Origin: JACCVL01 sp963695375
Lineage (GTDB): Bacteria; Actinomycetota; Actinomycetes; Propionibacteriales; Nocardioidaceae
DNA: 64,000 nucleotides
Reading direction: 5' to 3'
Assembly (NCBI GenBank): GCA_963695375.1
Contig: OY968767.1
Span: 1,302,001 to 1,366,000, forward strand
Position 1 is the stretch's first letter, and each line of letters starts with the position of its first letter. The position numbers were made by a program, and so were the translations under genes. Positions 56,677-64,000 of this stretch are shown here, one piece after another. The notes under the pieces are model-generated. The model saw nothing but the letters and a program-made list of their open reading frames with translations. It was not told the origin of the DNA and searched no databases.

Positions 56677-56790
56677 ATGAAGGTTCAGCCCAGCGTCAAG
56701 AAGATCTGTGACAAGTGCAAGGTGATCCGCCGCAACGGGCGGGTCATGGTGATCTGCTCCAACCCACGCCACAAGCAGCGGCAGGGCTGA
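56677..56790 (+). CDS. rpmJ: 50S ribosomal protein L36, zinc-binding form
   Basis: 37 residues, MKVQPSVKKICDKCKVIRR. Zinc ligands C11, C14, C27 and H32 are present. Nine bases after infA. Confidence 0.96.
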   Translation: MKVQPSVKKICDKCKVIRRNGRVMVICSNPRHKQRQG

Positions 56791-56942
56791 GCAGCGCACC
56801 CCTCCAGCGTGACCGCTCGCGCGGGGGCTCGGTCCCCGAGCTCCTCGCGTGACACCCCCGGTCGGAGGCCAGGGCCCGGTTCGGAAGGACCGGGACGCGG
56901 CACGCACGACACCTCCGTGAACGAGAAAGGGACGCCAGGCGC
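56791..56942 (+). promoter_or_regulatory. rpsM leader with two hairpins
   Basis: 152 bases with no gene. GCTCGG-TCC-CCGAGC (56827-56841) and CCCGGT (56875-56880)/ACCGGG (56889-56894) can form hairpins. They could be a control site; S4 regulates the alpha operon at this place in E. coli, but no similarity to that pseudoknot was established. Confidence 0.35.
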
Positions 56943-57317
56943 ATGGCACGTCTCGTAGGCGTCGACCTCCCCCGTGACAAGCGGGTCGAGATCGCACTCA
57001 CGTCCATCTACGGCATCGGTCGCACCCGCGCGCAGCAGGCGCTCGCCGAGACCAGCATCGACCCCGCCCGCCGGGTGCACGAGCTCGGCGACGAGGAGCT
57101 GGTCAAGCTCCGCGACTTCATCGAGGCGAGCTTCCAGGTCGAGGGCGACCTGCGCCGCGAGGTGGCCGCCGACATCCGGCGCAAGGTCGAGATCGGGAGC
57201 TACCAGGGCCGCCGGCACCGCAGCGGCCTGCCCGTGCGCGGCCAGCGCACCCGGACCAACGCGCGGGGCCGCAAGGGCCCGAAGCGCACCGTGGCCGGCA
57301 AGAAGAAGCCGCGCTGA
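56943..57317 (+). CDS. rpsM: 30S ribosomal protein S13
   Basis: 124 residues: MARLVGVDLPRDKRVEIALT and the C-terminal RTNARGRKGPKRTVAGKKK, which reaches the P-site tRNA. Full length. Confidence 0.97.
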   Translation: MARLVGVDLPRDKRVEIALTSIYGIGRTRAQQALAETSIDPARRVHELGDEELVKLRDFIEASFQVEGDLRREVAADIRRKVEIGSYQGRRHRSGLPVRGQRTRTNARGRKGPKRTVAGKKKPR

Positions 57318-57368
57318 CCCGCCCGACCCCCGCCTCGTTCCCCACCCTGTCAAGGAGCACCCCAGACA

Positions 57369-57776
57369 ATGCCCCCCAAGAGCCGTCAGGCCACCGGCGC
57401 CAAGAAGGTGCGCCGCAAGGAGAAGAAGAACATCAGCGCCGGCCAGGCGCACATCAAGTCGACGTTCAACAACACCATCGTCACGATCACCGATCCGGTC
57501 GGTGCCGTCATCGCCTGGGCGAGCGCGGGGACCGTGGGCTTCAAGGGCTCGCGCAAGTCCACGCCGTTCGCCGCCCAGATGGCCGCCGAGGCGGCCGGTC
57601 GGCGCGCGATGGAACACGGCATGAAGAAGATCGACGTGTTCGTCAAGGGCCCCGGCTCCGGCCGGGAGACGGCCATCCGCTCCCTCGGGGCGGTCGGCCT
57701 GGAGGTCGGCACCATCTCCGACGTCACGCCCTCACCGCACAACGGATGCCGGCCACCGAAGCGCCGCCGCGTCTGA
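57369..57776 (+). CDS. rpsK: 30S ribosomal protein S11
   Basis: 135 residues with a Lys-rich N-terminus, core AHIKSTFNNTIVTITDPVGA and the end DVTPSPHNGCRPPKRRRV. Platform protein. Confidence 0.97.
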   Translation: MPPKSRQATGAKKVRRKEKKNISAGQAHIKSTFNNTIVTITDPVGAVIAWASAGTVGFKGSRKSTPFAAQMAAEAAGRRAMEHGMKKIDVFVKGPGSGRETAIRSLGAVGLEVGTISDVTPSPHNGCRPPKRRRV

Positions 57777-57834
57777 GATCCGGCCGACCCATCCCGCTGA
57801 GACCAGCCGTACGTACAAGGAGCACCTGACTCAC

Positions 57835-58443
57835 ATGGCCCGATACACCGGACCCATGACGAAGAAGTCGCGCCGACTCGGGGTAGACCTCGTCGGTGGA
57901 GACCAGGCTTTCGAACGTCGCCCATACCCACCCGGCCAGCACGGCCGAGGCCGGGTCAAGGAGAGCGAGTACCGCCTGCAGCTGCAGGAGAAGCAGAAGG
58001 CGCGGTACACCTACGGCGTGCTGGAGAAGCAGTTCCGGCGCTACTACGACGAGGCCAGCCGCCGTCCCGGCAAGACGGGTGACAACCTGCTCGCCCTGCT
58101 CGAGGGCCGCCTGGACAACGTCGTCTATCGCGCCGGCCTCGCCCGGACCCGTCGGCACGCCCGGCAGCTGGTGGTGCACGGCCACTTCCTGGTCAACGGG
58201 CGCAAGGTCGACATCCCGTCGTTCCAGGTCGGCACCCACGACGTCATCGACGTCCGGGCCAAGTCGATCGAGCAGACCCCCTTCATCGTCAGTCGGGAGA
58301 CGCACGGCGAGCGGGTCGTCCCGGCCTGGCTCGAGGTGCTTCCCAACAAGATGCGGGTCCTGGTGCACCAGCTCCCGGTCCGCCAGCAGATCGACGTTCC
58401 GGTGCAGGAGCAGCTGATCGTCGAGTTCTACTCCAAGAAGTGA
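57835..58443 (+). CDS. rpsD: 30S ribosomal protein S4
   Basis: 202 residues, cysteine-free type. S4 RNA-binding domain RLDNVVYRAGLARTRRHARQ at about 98-117. Primary 16S rRNA binder. Confidence 0.97.
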   Translation: MARYTGPMTKKSRRLGVDLVGGDQAFERRPYPPGQHGRGRVKESEYRLQLQEKQKARYTYGVLEKQFRRYYDEASRRPGKTGDNLLALLEGRLDNVVYRAGLARTRRHARQLVVHGHFLVNGRKVDIPSFQVGTHDVIDVRAKSIEQTPFIVSRETHGERVVPAWLEVLPNKMRVLVHQLPVRQQIDVPVQEQLIVEFYSKK

Positions 58444-58453
58444 CCCCCCGGGT

Positions 58454-58477
58454 CCCTCGCGGCGAATCGCCGCGGGG
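58454..58477 (+). terminator. Hairpin between rpsD and rpoA
   Basis: CCCTCGCGGCG (58454-58464), AAT, CGCCGCGGGG (58468-58477): a 10-11 bp stem with a 3-base loop, eleven bases after rpsD. No T-tract; probably partial termination that lowers rpoA relative to ribosomal genes. Confidence 0.5.
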
Positions 58478-58528
58478 TCCCCACGTTCGCGTCGTCAAAT
58501 AGCGGTCGGCGCGGAAAGGAAAGACACC

Positions 58529-59542
58529 ATGCTCATCGCCCAACGCCCCACCCTGTCCGAGGAAGTCGTCGGCGACCACCGATCGCGGTTCGCGATCGAG
58601 CCGCTCGAGCCGGGCTTCGGCTACACCCTCGGCAACTCGCTCCGGCGGACCCTGCTGTCGTCGATTCCGGGAGCCTCCATCACGTCGATCAAGATCGACG
58701 GCGTCCTGCACGAGTTCTCGACCGTGGAGGGTGTGAAGGAGGACGTCACCGAGCTGATCTTGAACCTGAAGGACCTCGTCGTCTCCTCCGAGGAGGACGA
58801 GCCGGTCGTCATGTACCTGCGCAAGCAGGGGCCCGGCGCCGTCACCGCGGCGGACATCGCGCCGCCGGCCGGGGTGGAGATCCACAACCCCGAGCTGCAC
58901 CTCGCCACCCTGAACGACAGCGGGAAGCTCGAGATGGAGATGGTCGTGGAGCGCGGTCGCGGCTACGTCTCGGCGGTCCAGAACAACCCCGGTGACGGGG
59001 AGATCGGCCGGCTGCCGATCGACTCCATCTACTCCCCGGTGCTGAAGGTGACCTACAAGGTCGAGGCGACGCGCGTCGAGCAGCGCACCGACTTCGACCG
59101 GCTCATCATCGACGTCGAGACCAAGCCGAGCATGCGACCGCGGGACGCGATCGCCAGCGCCGGCAAGACCCTGGTCGAGCTGTTCGGCCTGGCCCGCGAG
59201 CTGAACGTGGACGCCGAGGGCATCGACATCGGCCCGTCGCCGGTCGACGAGCAGCTGGCGGCCGACCTGGCGCTGCCCGTCGAGGACCTGAACCTGACGG
59301 TGCGGTCGTACAACTGCCTGAAGCGCGAGGGCATCCACACGGTGGGCGAGCTGATCTCCCGCAGCGAGCAGGACCTGCTCGACATCCGCAACTTCGGGGC
59401 CAAGTCGATCGACGAGGTGAAGGCCAAGCTGGTCGAGATGGGGCTGGCGCTCAAGGACAGCGCGCCCGGCTTCGACCCGCAGGCGGCCATCGAGGCCTAT
59501 GGCGACGACGACCAGAGCTTCGTCGAGGACGAGCAGTACTGA
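58529..59542 (+). CDS. rpoA: RNA polymerase alpha subunit
   Basis: 337 residues: N-terminal assembly domain (EPGFGYTLGNSLRRTLLSS) and C-terminal domain (LNLTVRSYNCLKREGIHTVGE) joined by a linker near residue 235, plus an acidic tail. AAAGGAAAG precedes the ATG. Confidence 0.98.
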   Translation: MLIAQRPTLSEEVVGDHRSRFAIEPLEPGFGYTLGNSLRRTLLSSIPGASITSIKIDGVLHEFSTVEGVKEDVTELILNLKDLVVSSEEDEPVVMYLRKQGPGAVTAADIAPPAGVEIHNPELHLATLNDSGKLEMEMVVERGRGYVSAVQNNPGDGEIGRLPIDSIYSPVLKVTYKVEATRVEQRTDFDRLIIDVETKPSMRPRDAIASAGKTLVELFGLARELNVDAEGIDIGPSPVDEQLAADLALPVEDLNLTVRSYNCLKREGIHTVGELISRSEQDLLDIRNFGAKSIDEVKAKLVEMGLALKDSAPGFDPQAAIEAYGDDDQSFVEDEQY

Positions 59543-59582
59543 CACCCGTCCGGACCGGCGGCGAGACCGAGGAGAACACGAG

Positions 59583-60200
59583 ATGCCCACTCCCACCAAG
59601 GGTGCGCGCCTGGGCGGAAGCCCCGCGCATCAGCGCATGATGCTGGCCAACCTCGCGACGAGCCTGTTCGAGCACGGCAAGATCACCACCACCGAGGCGA
59701 AGGCGCGGCGGCTGCGCCCGTTCGCCGAGCGGCTGATCAGCAAGGCGAAGCGGGACGATCTGCACGCGCGCCGTCAGGTGCTGCAGGTGATCCGCGACAA
59801 GGGCGTCGTGCACGCCCTGTTCACCGAGATCGGCCCGAACTACGCCACCCGGCCGGGCGGGTACACGCGGATCACCAAGCTCGGGCCGCGCAAGGGCGAC
59901 AACGCCCCGATGGCGGTGATCGAGCTGGTCGAGGCGCGTGAGTTCGCGGCGCGCGACGGCTCCGCGACGCGTTCGTCGGCAGCCACACCGGCTGCCACGC
60001 CCACCGAGACGGCGCAGGGTGGCTCCAGCGAGACCGAGCCGGTCGAGGGCGAGCCGGTCGACGGCGAGGTACGCGAGGAGGAGGCGGGCGAGGTGGACAA
60101 AACCGACGACGCCGCGACCGACGACGCCGCGACCGACGACGCCGCGACCGACGACGCCGAGGTGCCGGCCGAGGAACCGGCGGCCGAGGACAAGGCCTGA
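59583..60200 (+). CDS. rplQ: 50S ribosomal protein L17 with acidic repeat tail
   Basis: 205 residues, against about 127 in E. coli. The core MPTPTKGARLGGSPAHQRMM to about residue 120 is normal. The last 85 residues are Ala/Asp/Glu/Thr-rich and include near-perfect 15-base repeats encoding DDAAT (about 60105-60160). The tail is not needed for the fold and looks disordered. Confidence 0.95.
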   Translation: MPTPTKGARLGGSPAHQRMMLANLATSLFEHGKITTTEAKARRLRPFAERLISKAKRDDLHARRQVLQVIRDKGVVHALFTEIGPNYATRPGGYTRITKLGPRKGDNAPMAVIELVEAREFAARDGSATRSSAATPAATPTETAQGGSSETEPVEGEPVDGEVREEEAGEVDKTDDAATDDAATDDAATDDAEVPAEEPAAEDKA

Positions 60201-60213
60201 CCGGCCGCAGCCG

Positions 60214-61080
60214 ATGACGTCCGAGCCCGCCACCACCGTCGGTGGCGGGCTCGTGCGCGTCCGGCTCGACCTGGCCTACGAGGGGACCGACTTCGCCGGG
60301 TGGGCCCGGCAGCCCGGCCTGCGCACCGTCCAGGGATGCCTCGAGAGCGCGCTGGACACCGTCCTGCGGACCACGGGGGTGGTGACCACCTGTGCGGGTC
60401 GGACCGATGCCGGTGTGCACGCCCGTGGTCAGGTCGTGCACTGCGACGTCGACGCCGCCCGGCTGCCCGCTGTCCGCGGAGGTTCCCCCGAGGACTGGCC
60501 GGACACCCTGGTCCGCCGGCTCAGCCGGATCCTGCCCGGCGACCTTCGGGTGCGGCGCTGCCGTGCCGCCGCCCCCGGTTTCGACGCCCGGTTCGCCGCG
60601 CTGTGGCGGCGCTACGCCTACCGGGTGAGCGACTCGCCGGACACGGACGACCCGCTGCGGCGCAGGCACGTCCTGAGCTGGCCGCGGCCGCTCGCCGTCG
60701 ACGCCATGAACACCGCGGCCCAGACCCTGCTGGGGGAGCACGATTTCGCCGCCTTCTGCCGCTCTCGGCCGGGGGCGACCACCGTGCGGCAGTTGCAGCG
60801 CGTGCAGTGGGGGCGGGACCCGGACCGGCTGGCGGTCCTGGACGTCCAGGCGGATGCCTTCTGTCACCACCTGGTGCGCGGTCTGACCGGTGTTCTGATC
60901 GCGGTCGGAGAGGGCCGCCGGCCGGTCGGCTGGCCGGGCGAGCTGCTGCGCACGGGGCGTCGCGACGCCACCGCGCCCGTCGCCGCGGCACACGGGCTGA
61001 CGTTGGAGCAGGTCGGCTACCCCCCGGATGACCAGCTGCGCGCGCGGGTCGAGCGGACCCGCAACCGGCGGGTGCCGTGA
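60214..61080 (+). CDS. truA: tRNA pseudouridine synthase A
   Basis: 288 residues. The catalytic aspartate is D65 in AGRTDAGVHA. It makes pseudouridine at positions 38-40 of the tRNA anticodon arm. ATG 60214 is 13 bases after rplQ; the stop overlaps the methyltransferase start by 4 bases. Confidence 0.95.
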   Translation: MTSEPATTVGGGLVRVRLDLAYEGTDFAGWARQPGLRTVQGCLESALDTVLRTTGVVTTCAGRTDAGVHARGQVVHCDVDAARLPAVRGGSPEDWPDTLVRRLSRILPGDLRVRRCRAAAPGFDARFAALWRRYAYRVSDSPDTDDPLRRRHVLSWPRPLAVDAMNTAAQTLLGEHDFAAFCRSRPGATTVRQLQRVQWGRDPDRLAVLDVQADAFCHHLVRGLTGVLIAVGEGRRPVGWPGELLRTGRRDATAPVAAAHGLTLEQVGYPPDDQLRARVERTRNRRVP

Positions 61081-61685
61081 GCGATCACTACTTCAGCCCG
61101 GACCCGGCGTCACCGGCTCGCCGGGCCACCTTCGACGCCACCGTCTGGGGGCACCAGCTGGTCCTGCAGTCGGCGTCCGGGGTCTTCTCGCACGGCCGGC
61201 TCGACCTGGGGACGCAGGTGCTGGTACGCACCGAACGGCCGCGGCCCGGGTCTCGGCGGGTGCTGGACCTGGGCTGTGGGACCGGGGTGCTGACGGTCGG
61301 GCTGGCGCTGGCGGTGCCCGCGGCCGAGGTGTGGGCGGTGGACGTCAACCAGCGCGCTCGTGACCTCACCCGGGCCAACGCCGACCGGCACGGGGTGGCC
61401 GCGCGGGTGCACGTCGGCGGCCCGGCTGACGTCCCCGACGAGGTGGCACTGGACGAGATCTGGTCCAACCCGCCGATCCGGATCGGCAAGCCCGCGGTCC
61501 AGGAGCTGCTGCTGGGCTGGCTGCCCAGACTCTCCGGGACCGGGCGCGCGGTGCTGGTCATCGCCCGCAACCTGGGCGCCGACACCTACCAGCGCTGGCT
61601 CACCGAGCAGGGCTGGACCTGCGTGCGGCTCGCCAGCGCGAAGGGTTACCGGGTGCTGGAGGTGGCCCGCCCGGCGCGGCGATAA
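61077..61685 (+). CDS. Class I SAM methyltransferase, RsmC-like
   Basis: 202 residues. SAM-binding LDLGCGTGVLTVGLA at about 64-78 and the NPP active-site motif in WSNPPIRIGK place it with the methyltransferase small domain of RsmC (16S rRNA G1207 N2-methylation). The N-terminal domain of E. coli RsmC is missing, as in many Gram-positive homologues. Target is inferred. GTG overlaps truA by 4 bases. Confidence 0.8.
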   Translation: MSDHYFSPDPASPARRATFDATVWGHQLVLQSASGVFSHGRLDLGTQVLVRTERPRPGSRRVLDLGCGTGVLTVGLALAVPAAEVWAVDVNQRARDLTRANADRHGVAARVHVGGPADVPDEVALDEIWSNPPIRIGKPAVQELLLGWLPRLSGTGRAVLVIARNLGADTYQRWLTEQGWTCVRLASAKGYRVLEVARPARR

Positions 61686-61717
61686 TCGGATTGACCCGTA
61701 CGGGAGACTCAGACCCC

Positions 61718-63400
61718 GTGGGACACGTTGAGTGCGCCGGGGTGCGCTTCGAGCTCCCGGACGGCCGGGTGCTGCTCGACGACGTCTCCCTCCGCGTTGG
61801 GAACGGCGCCAAGGTGGCGCTGGTCGGAGCGAACGGGGCGGGAAAGACCACCCTGCTGCGACTGATCTCCGGGGAGCTGGCCCCGCACGGCGGGAGCATC
61901 GTGCGCAGCGGCGGTCTCGGGGTGATGCGGCAGCTGGTGGCACCGGCGTCCGGCGGCTGGACCGTGCGGGAGCTGCTGCTCTCGGTAGCCCCGCGGGAGG
62001 TCCAGGAGGCCACCGCCCGGGTCGACCGGCTCGAGCTGGCGCTGATGGAGCGAGACGACGAGCCGCTGCAGCTGCGCTACGCCGCCGCCCTCGCCGACTA
62101 CGCCGACGCCGGGGGCTACGACGCCGAGGTGTTGTGGGACACCTGCTGCACCACCGCCCTCGGCATCAGCTACGACCGGGCGCGGAACCGAGACCTGACG
62201 ACGCTGTCCGGCGGCGAGCAGAAGCGGCTGGTGCTCGAGGCGCTGCTCCGCGGGCCGGACGAGGTGCTGCTGCTCGACGAGCCGGACAACTTCCTCGACG
62301 TGCCCGGCAAGCGGTGGCTCGAGGGTCGCCTCGCCGGCTCGCCGAAGACCGTGCTGTTCATCAGTCACGACCGGGAGCTGCTGGCCCGGACGGCGACCCG
62401 GGTGGTCACCATCGAGCTGCGGGCCGGAGGGAACGGGGTGTGGACCCACCCGGCCGGCTTCGCGTCGTACCACGACGCCCGGCGGGACCGCTTCGCCCGG
62501 CTCGAGGAGCTGCGCCGTCGCTGGGACGAGGACCACGCGAAGTTGCGTGCCCTGATGCTGATGTACAAGCAGAAGGCCTCCTACAACGCCGACATGGCCG
62601 CGCAGTACCAGGCGGCGACCACGAGGCTGCGCAAGTTCGAGGAGGCCGGCCCGCCGGAGACCGTGCCGCGCGAGCAGCAGGTGTCGATGCGGCTGCGCGG
62701 CGGGCGCACCGGCAAGCGGGCGGTCGTCTGCGAGGACCTGGAGCTCACCGGTCTGATGGACGCGTTCGACCTCGAGGTGTGGTTCGGCGAGCGGGTCGCG
62801 GTGCTGGGGTCGAACGGCTCGGGCAAGAGCCACTTCCTCCGGCTGCTGGCGGCCGGCGGGACCGATCCCGACGTCGGGCACCGGCCGGTCGGTGACGTCG
62901 AGGTGCAGCCGGTCCGGCACACCGGGCGGGCCAAGCTCGGCGCCCGGGTGCGCCCGGGGTGGTTCGTGCAGACCCACTCGCACCCGGAGCTGGTCGGCCG
63001 CACGCTGCTCGAGATCCTGCACCGCGGTGACGAGCACCGGGACGGGATGCCCCGGGAGCCGGCCTCCCGGGCGCTGGACCGCTACGAGCTGGCCCACGCG
63101 GCCGAGCAGCCGTTCGAGTCGCTGTCCGGTGGGCAGCAGGCGAGGTTCCAGATCCTGTTGCTCGAGCTGTCCGGGGCGACCCTGCTGCTGCTCGACGAGC
63201 CGACGGACAACCTGGACGTGCAGTCGGCCGAGGCGCTGGAGGAGGGGCTGGAGCGGTTCGAGGGGACCGTCGTCGCCGTCACCCACGACCGCTGGTTCGC
63301 CCGCGGCTTCGACCGCTTCCTGGTCTTCGGAGCCGACGGCACCGTGTACGAGTCCGACACCCCGGTCTGGGACGAGACCCGGGTGCAGCGCGCCCGCTGA
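61718..63400 (+). CDS. ABC-F family ATPase
   Basis: 560 residues with two ABC domains and no membrane segment. Domain 1: GANGAGKTT, LSGGEQKRL, LLLDEPDNFLD. Domain 2: GSNGSGKSH, LSGGQQARFQ, LLLDEPTDNLD. Between them, about residues 250-300, is a charged helical linker like the P-site tRNA interaction motif. ABC-F proteins act on ribosomes, either as translation factors (EttA, Uup type) or in antibiotic resistance. GTG 61718 is chosen; TTG 61691 lacks a ribosome-binding site. Confidence 0.87.
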   Translation: MGHVECAGVRFELPDGRVLLDDVSLRVGNGAKVALVGANGAGKTTLLRLISGELAPHGGSIVRSGGLGVMRQLVAPASGGWTVRELLLSVAPREVQEATARVDRLELALMERDDEPLQLRYAAALADYADAGGYDAEVLWDTCCTTALGISYDRARNRDLTTLSGGEQKRLVLEALLRGPDEVLLLDEPDNFLDVPGKRWLEGRLAGSPKTVLFISHDRELLARTATRVVTIELRAGGNGVWTHPAGFASYHDARRDRFARLEELRRRWDEDHAKLRALMLMYKQKASYNADMAAQYQAATTRLRKFEEAGPPETVPREQQVSMRLRGGRTGKRAVVCEDLELTGLMDAFDLEVWFGERVAVLGSNGSGKSHFLRLLAAGGTDPDVGHRPVGDVEVQPVRHTGRAKLGARVRPGWFVQTHSHPELVGRTLLEILHRGDEHRDGMPREPASRALDRYELAHAAEQPFESLSGGQQARFQILLLELSGATLLLLDEPTDNLDVQSAEALEEGLERFEGTVVAVTHDRWFARGFDRFLVFGADGTVYESDTPVWDETRVQRAR

Positions 63401-63410
63401 CCCCGCCACC

Positions 63411-63465
63411 CCCGTCCACGATCCGCGACTTCTGCCGCCGGCAAAAGTCGCGGATCGTGAACGGG
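63411..63465 (+). repeat. Near-perfect 21-bp inverted repeat between convergent genes
   Basis: The left arm (63411-63431) and right arm (63445-63465) are complementary at 20 of 21 positions, including the 15-bp perfect CACGATCCGCGACTT, with a 13-base loop. It probably terminates both the ABC-F gene and the citrate synthase gene. Its form also fits a dispersed palindromic repeat. Confidence 0.85.
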
Positions 63466-63485
63466 TGTAGGGGCGGGGCGGGGGG

Positions 63486-64000
63486 TCAGGCCCAGCGCTT
63501 GTCGCGCGGGATGAAGTCGAGCGTCCGCTCGCCGGTGTAGATCTGCTTCGGCCGGGCGATCTTCTGGTCGTCGTCGTCGACCAGCTCGCGCCACTGCGCC
63601 AGCCAGCCGGCCGTGCGCGGGATCGCGAACAGCACGGTGAACATCTCCGGCGGGAAGCTGAGCGCTTCGTAGATCAGGCCGGAGTAGAAGTCGACGTTCG
63701 GGTACAGCTTGCGCTTGATGAAGTACTCGTCCTCCAGCGCGATCTTCTCCAGCTCGACGGCGATCTCCAGCAGCGGGTTGACGCCGGTCACCTCGAAGAC
63801 GTCGTCGCACGCCTTCTTGATGATCGTCGCCCGGGGGTCGTAGTTCTTGTAGACCCGGTGCCCGAAGCCCATCAGCCGCTCGTCGCCGTTCTTGACCCCG
63901 GCGATGTAGTCCGGCACGTTCTCGACCGAGCCGATCCGGCGCAGCATCCGCAGCACCGCCTCGTTGGCGCCGCCGTGCAGCGGCCCGTACAGCGCGGCGA
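63486..64000 (-). CDS. gltA: Citrate synthase (partial, C-terminal part)
   Basis: About 171 codons are in the window; the 5' part lies beyond base 64000. Active-site residues are present: H in GPLHGGANEAV, H in GFGHRVYKNYDPR, and D in VDFYSGLIYEA. It condenses acetyl-CoA with oxaloacetate. The type II (GltA) form is suggested by these motifs. Confidence 0.94.
   Translation of the reverse strand, partial: AALYGPLHGGANEAVLRMLRRIGSVENVPDYIAGVKNGDERLMGFGHRVYKNYDPRATIIKKACDDVFEVTGVNPLLEIAVELEKIALEDEYFIKRKLYPNVDFYSGLIYEALSFPPEMFTVLFAIPRTAGWLAQWRELVDDDDQKIARPKQIYTGERTLDFIPRDKRWA

Overview
This window is chromosomal DNA from a high-GC actinobacterium. The evidence is the strong G/C bias at third codon positions, frequent GTG and TTG starts, 4-base ATGA/GTGA gene overlaps, a TTG-started rpoB, and the order tRNA-Thr, tRNA-Met, rpmG, hadA/hadB-like, tRNA-Trp, secE-nusG-rplKA-rplJL-mkl-rpoBC, which is known from Mycobacterium and relatives. 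The genus cannot be fixed from the sequence. A complete mce operon between rplL and rpoB, and no sign of mycolate genes beyond the MaoC pair, fit the Frankia/Geodermatophilus/Sporichthya-like groups better than Mycobacterium, but this is inference. No rRNA, insertion sequence, prophage or CRISPR array was seen.

Layout. 1-4651: korB (partial) and korA for 2-oxoglutarate:ferredoxin oxidoreductase, an aldo-keto reductase, and a three-gene operon of complex I-like iron-sulfur subunits (NuoB-, NuoC- and NuoI-like) with no other complex I genes beside it. 4739-8876: accessory genes, namely a RibD-C/DHFR-like reductase, an AlkZ/YcaQ-like winged-helix protein, a small unknown protein with a TetR regulator and an SDR behind one AT-rich promoter/operator, and yajQ. 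8962-14107: tRNA-Tyr, tRNA-Thr, tRNA-Met, rpmG, two MaoC dehydratases, murB, adenosine deaminase and aspartate aminotransferase on the minus strand, then tRNA-Trp. 14173-17878: secE, nusG, rplK, rplA, an L10-type leader, rplJ and rplL. 18155-29412: an Mkl ATPase and a complete Mce lipid transporter (two YrbE permeases, MceA-F, two Mam proteins), ten genes with tight or overlapping junctions. 29647-37105: rpoB and rpoC. 37113-38882: a Nudix hydrolase and a hydroxyacid-oxoacid transhydrogenase-like iron alcohol dehydrogenase. 39123-43412: the str operon (rpsL, rpsG, fusA, tuf). 43733-61080: continuous S10, spc and alpha operons (rpsJ to rplQ and truA, including secY, adk, map, infA, rpoA). 61077-63400: an RsmC-like methyltransferase and an ABC-F ATPase. 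63411-63465: a near-perfect 21-bp inverted repeat. 63486-64000: 3' part of citrate synthase on the minus strand.

How the parts work together. Most of the window is the transcription/translation core, with likely promoters ahead of tRNA-Trp/secE, rplJ, rpoB, rpsL, rpsJ and infA, and leader RNAs ahead of rplJ, rpsL and rpsJ. The rpsL and rpsJ leaders share a 24-of-26-base element at a similar distance from the start codon, which suggests common control. The Mce block is a full transporter: Mkl energizes YrbE permeases, MceA-F form the periplasmic substrate channel, and the Mam proteins probably stabilize it. The kor/nuo-like block suggests low-potential electron flow through ferredoxin, but the cluster is incomplete and its role is open.
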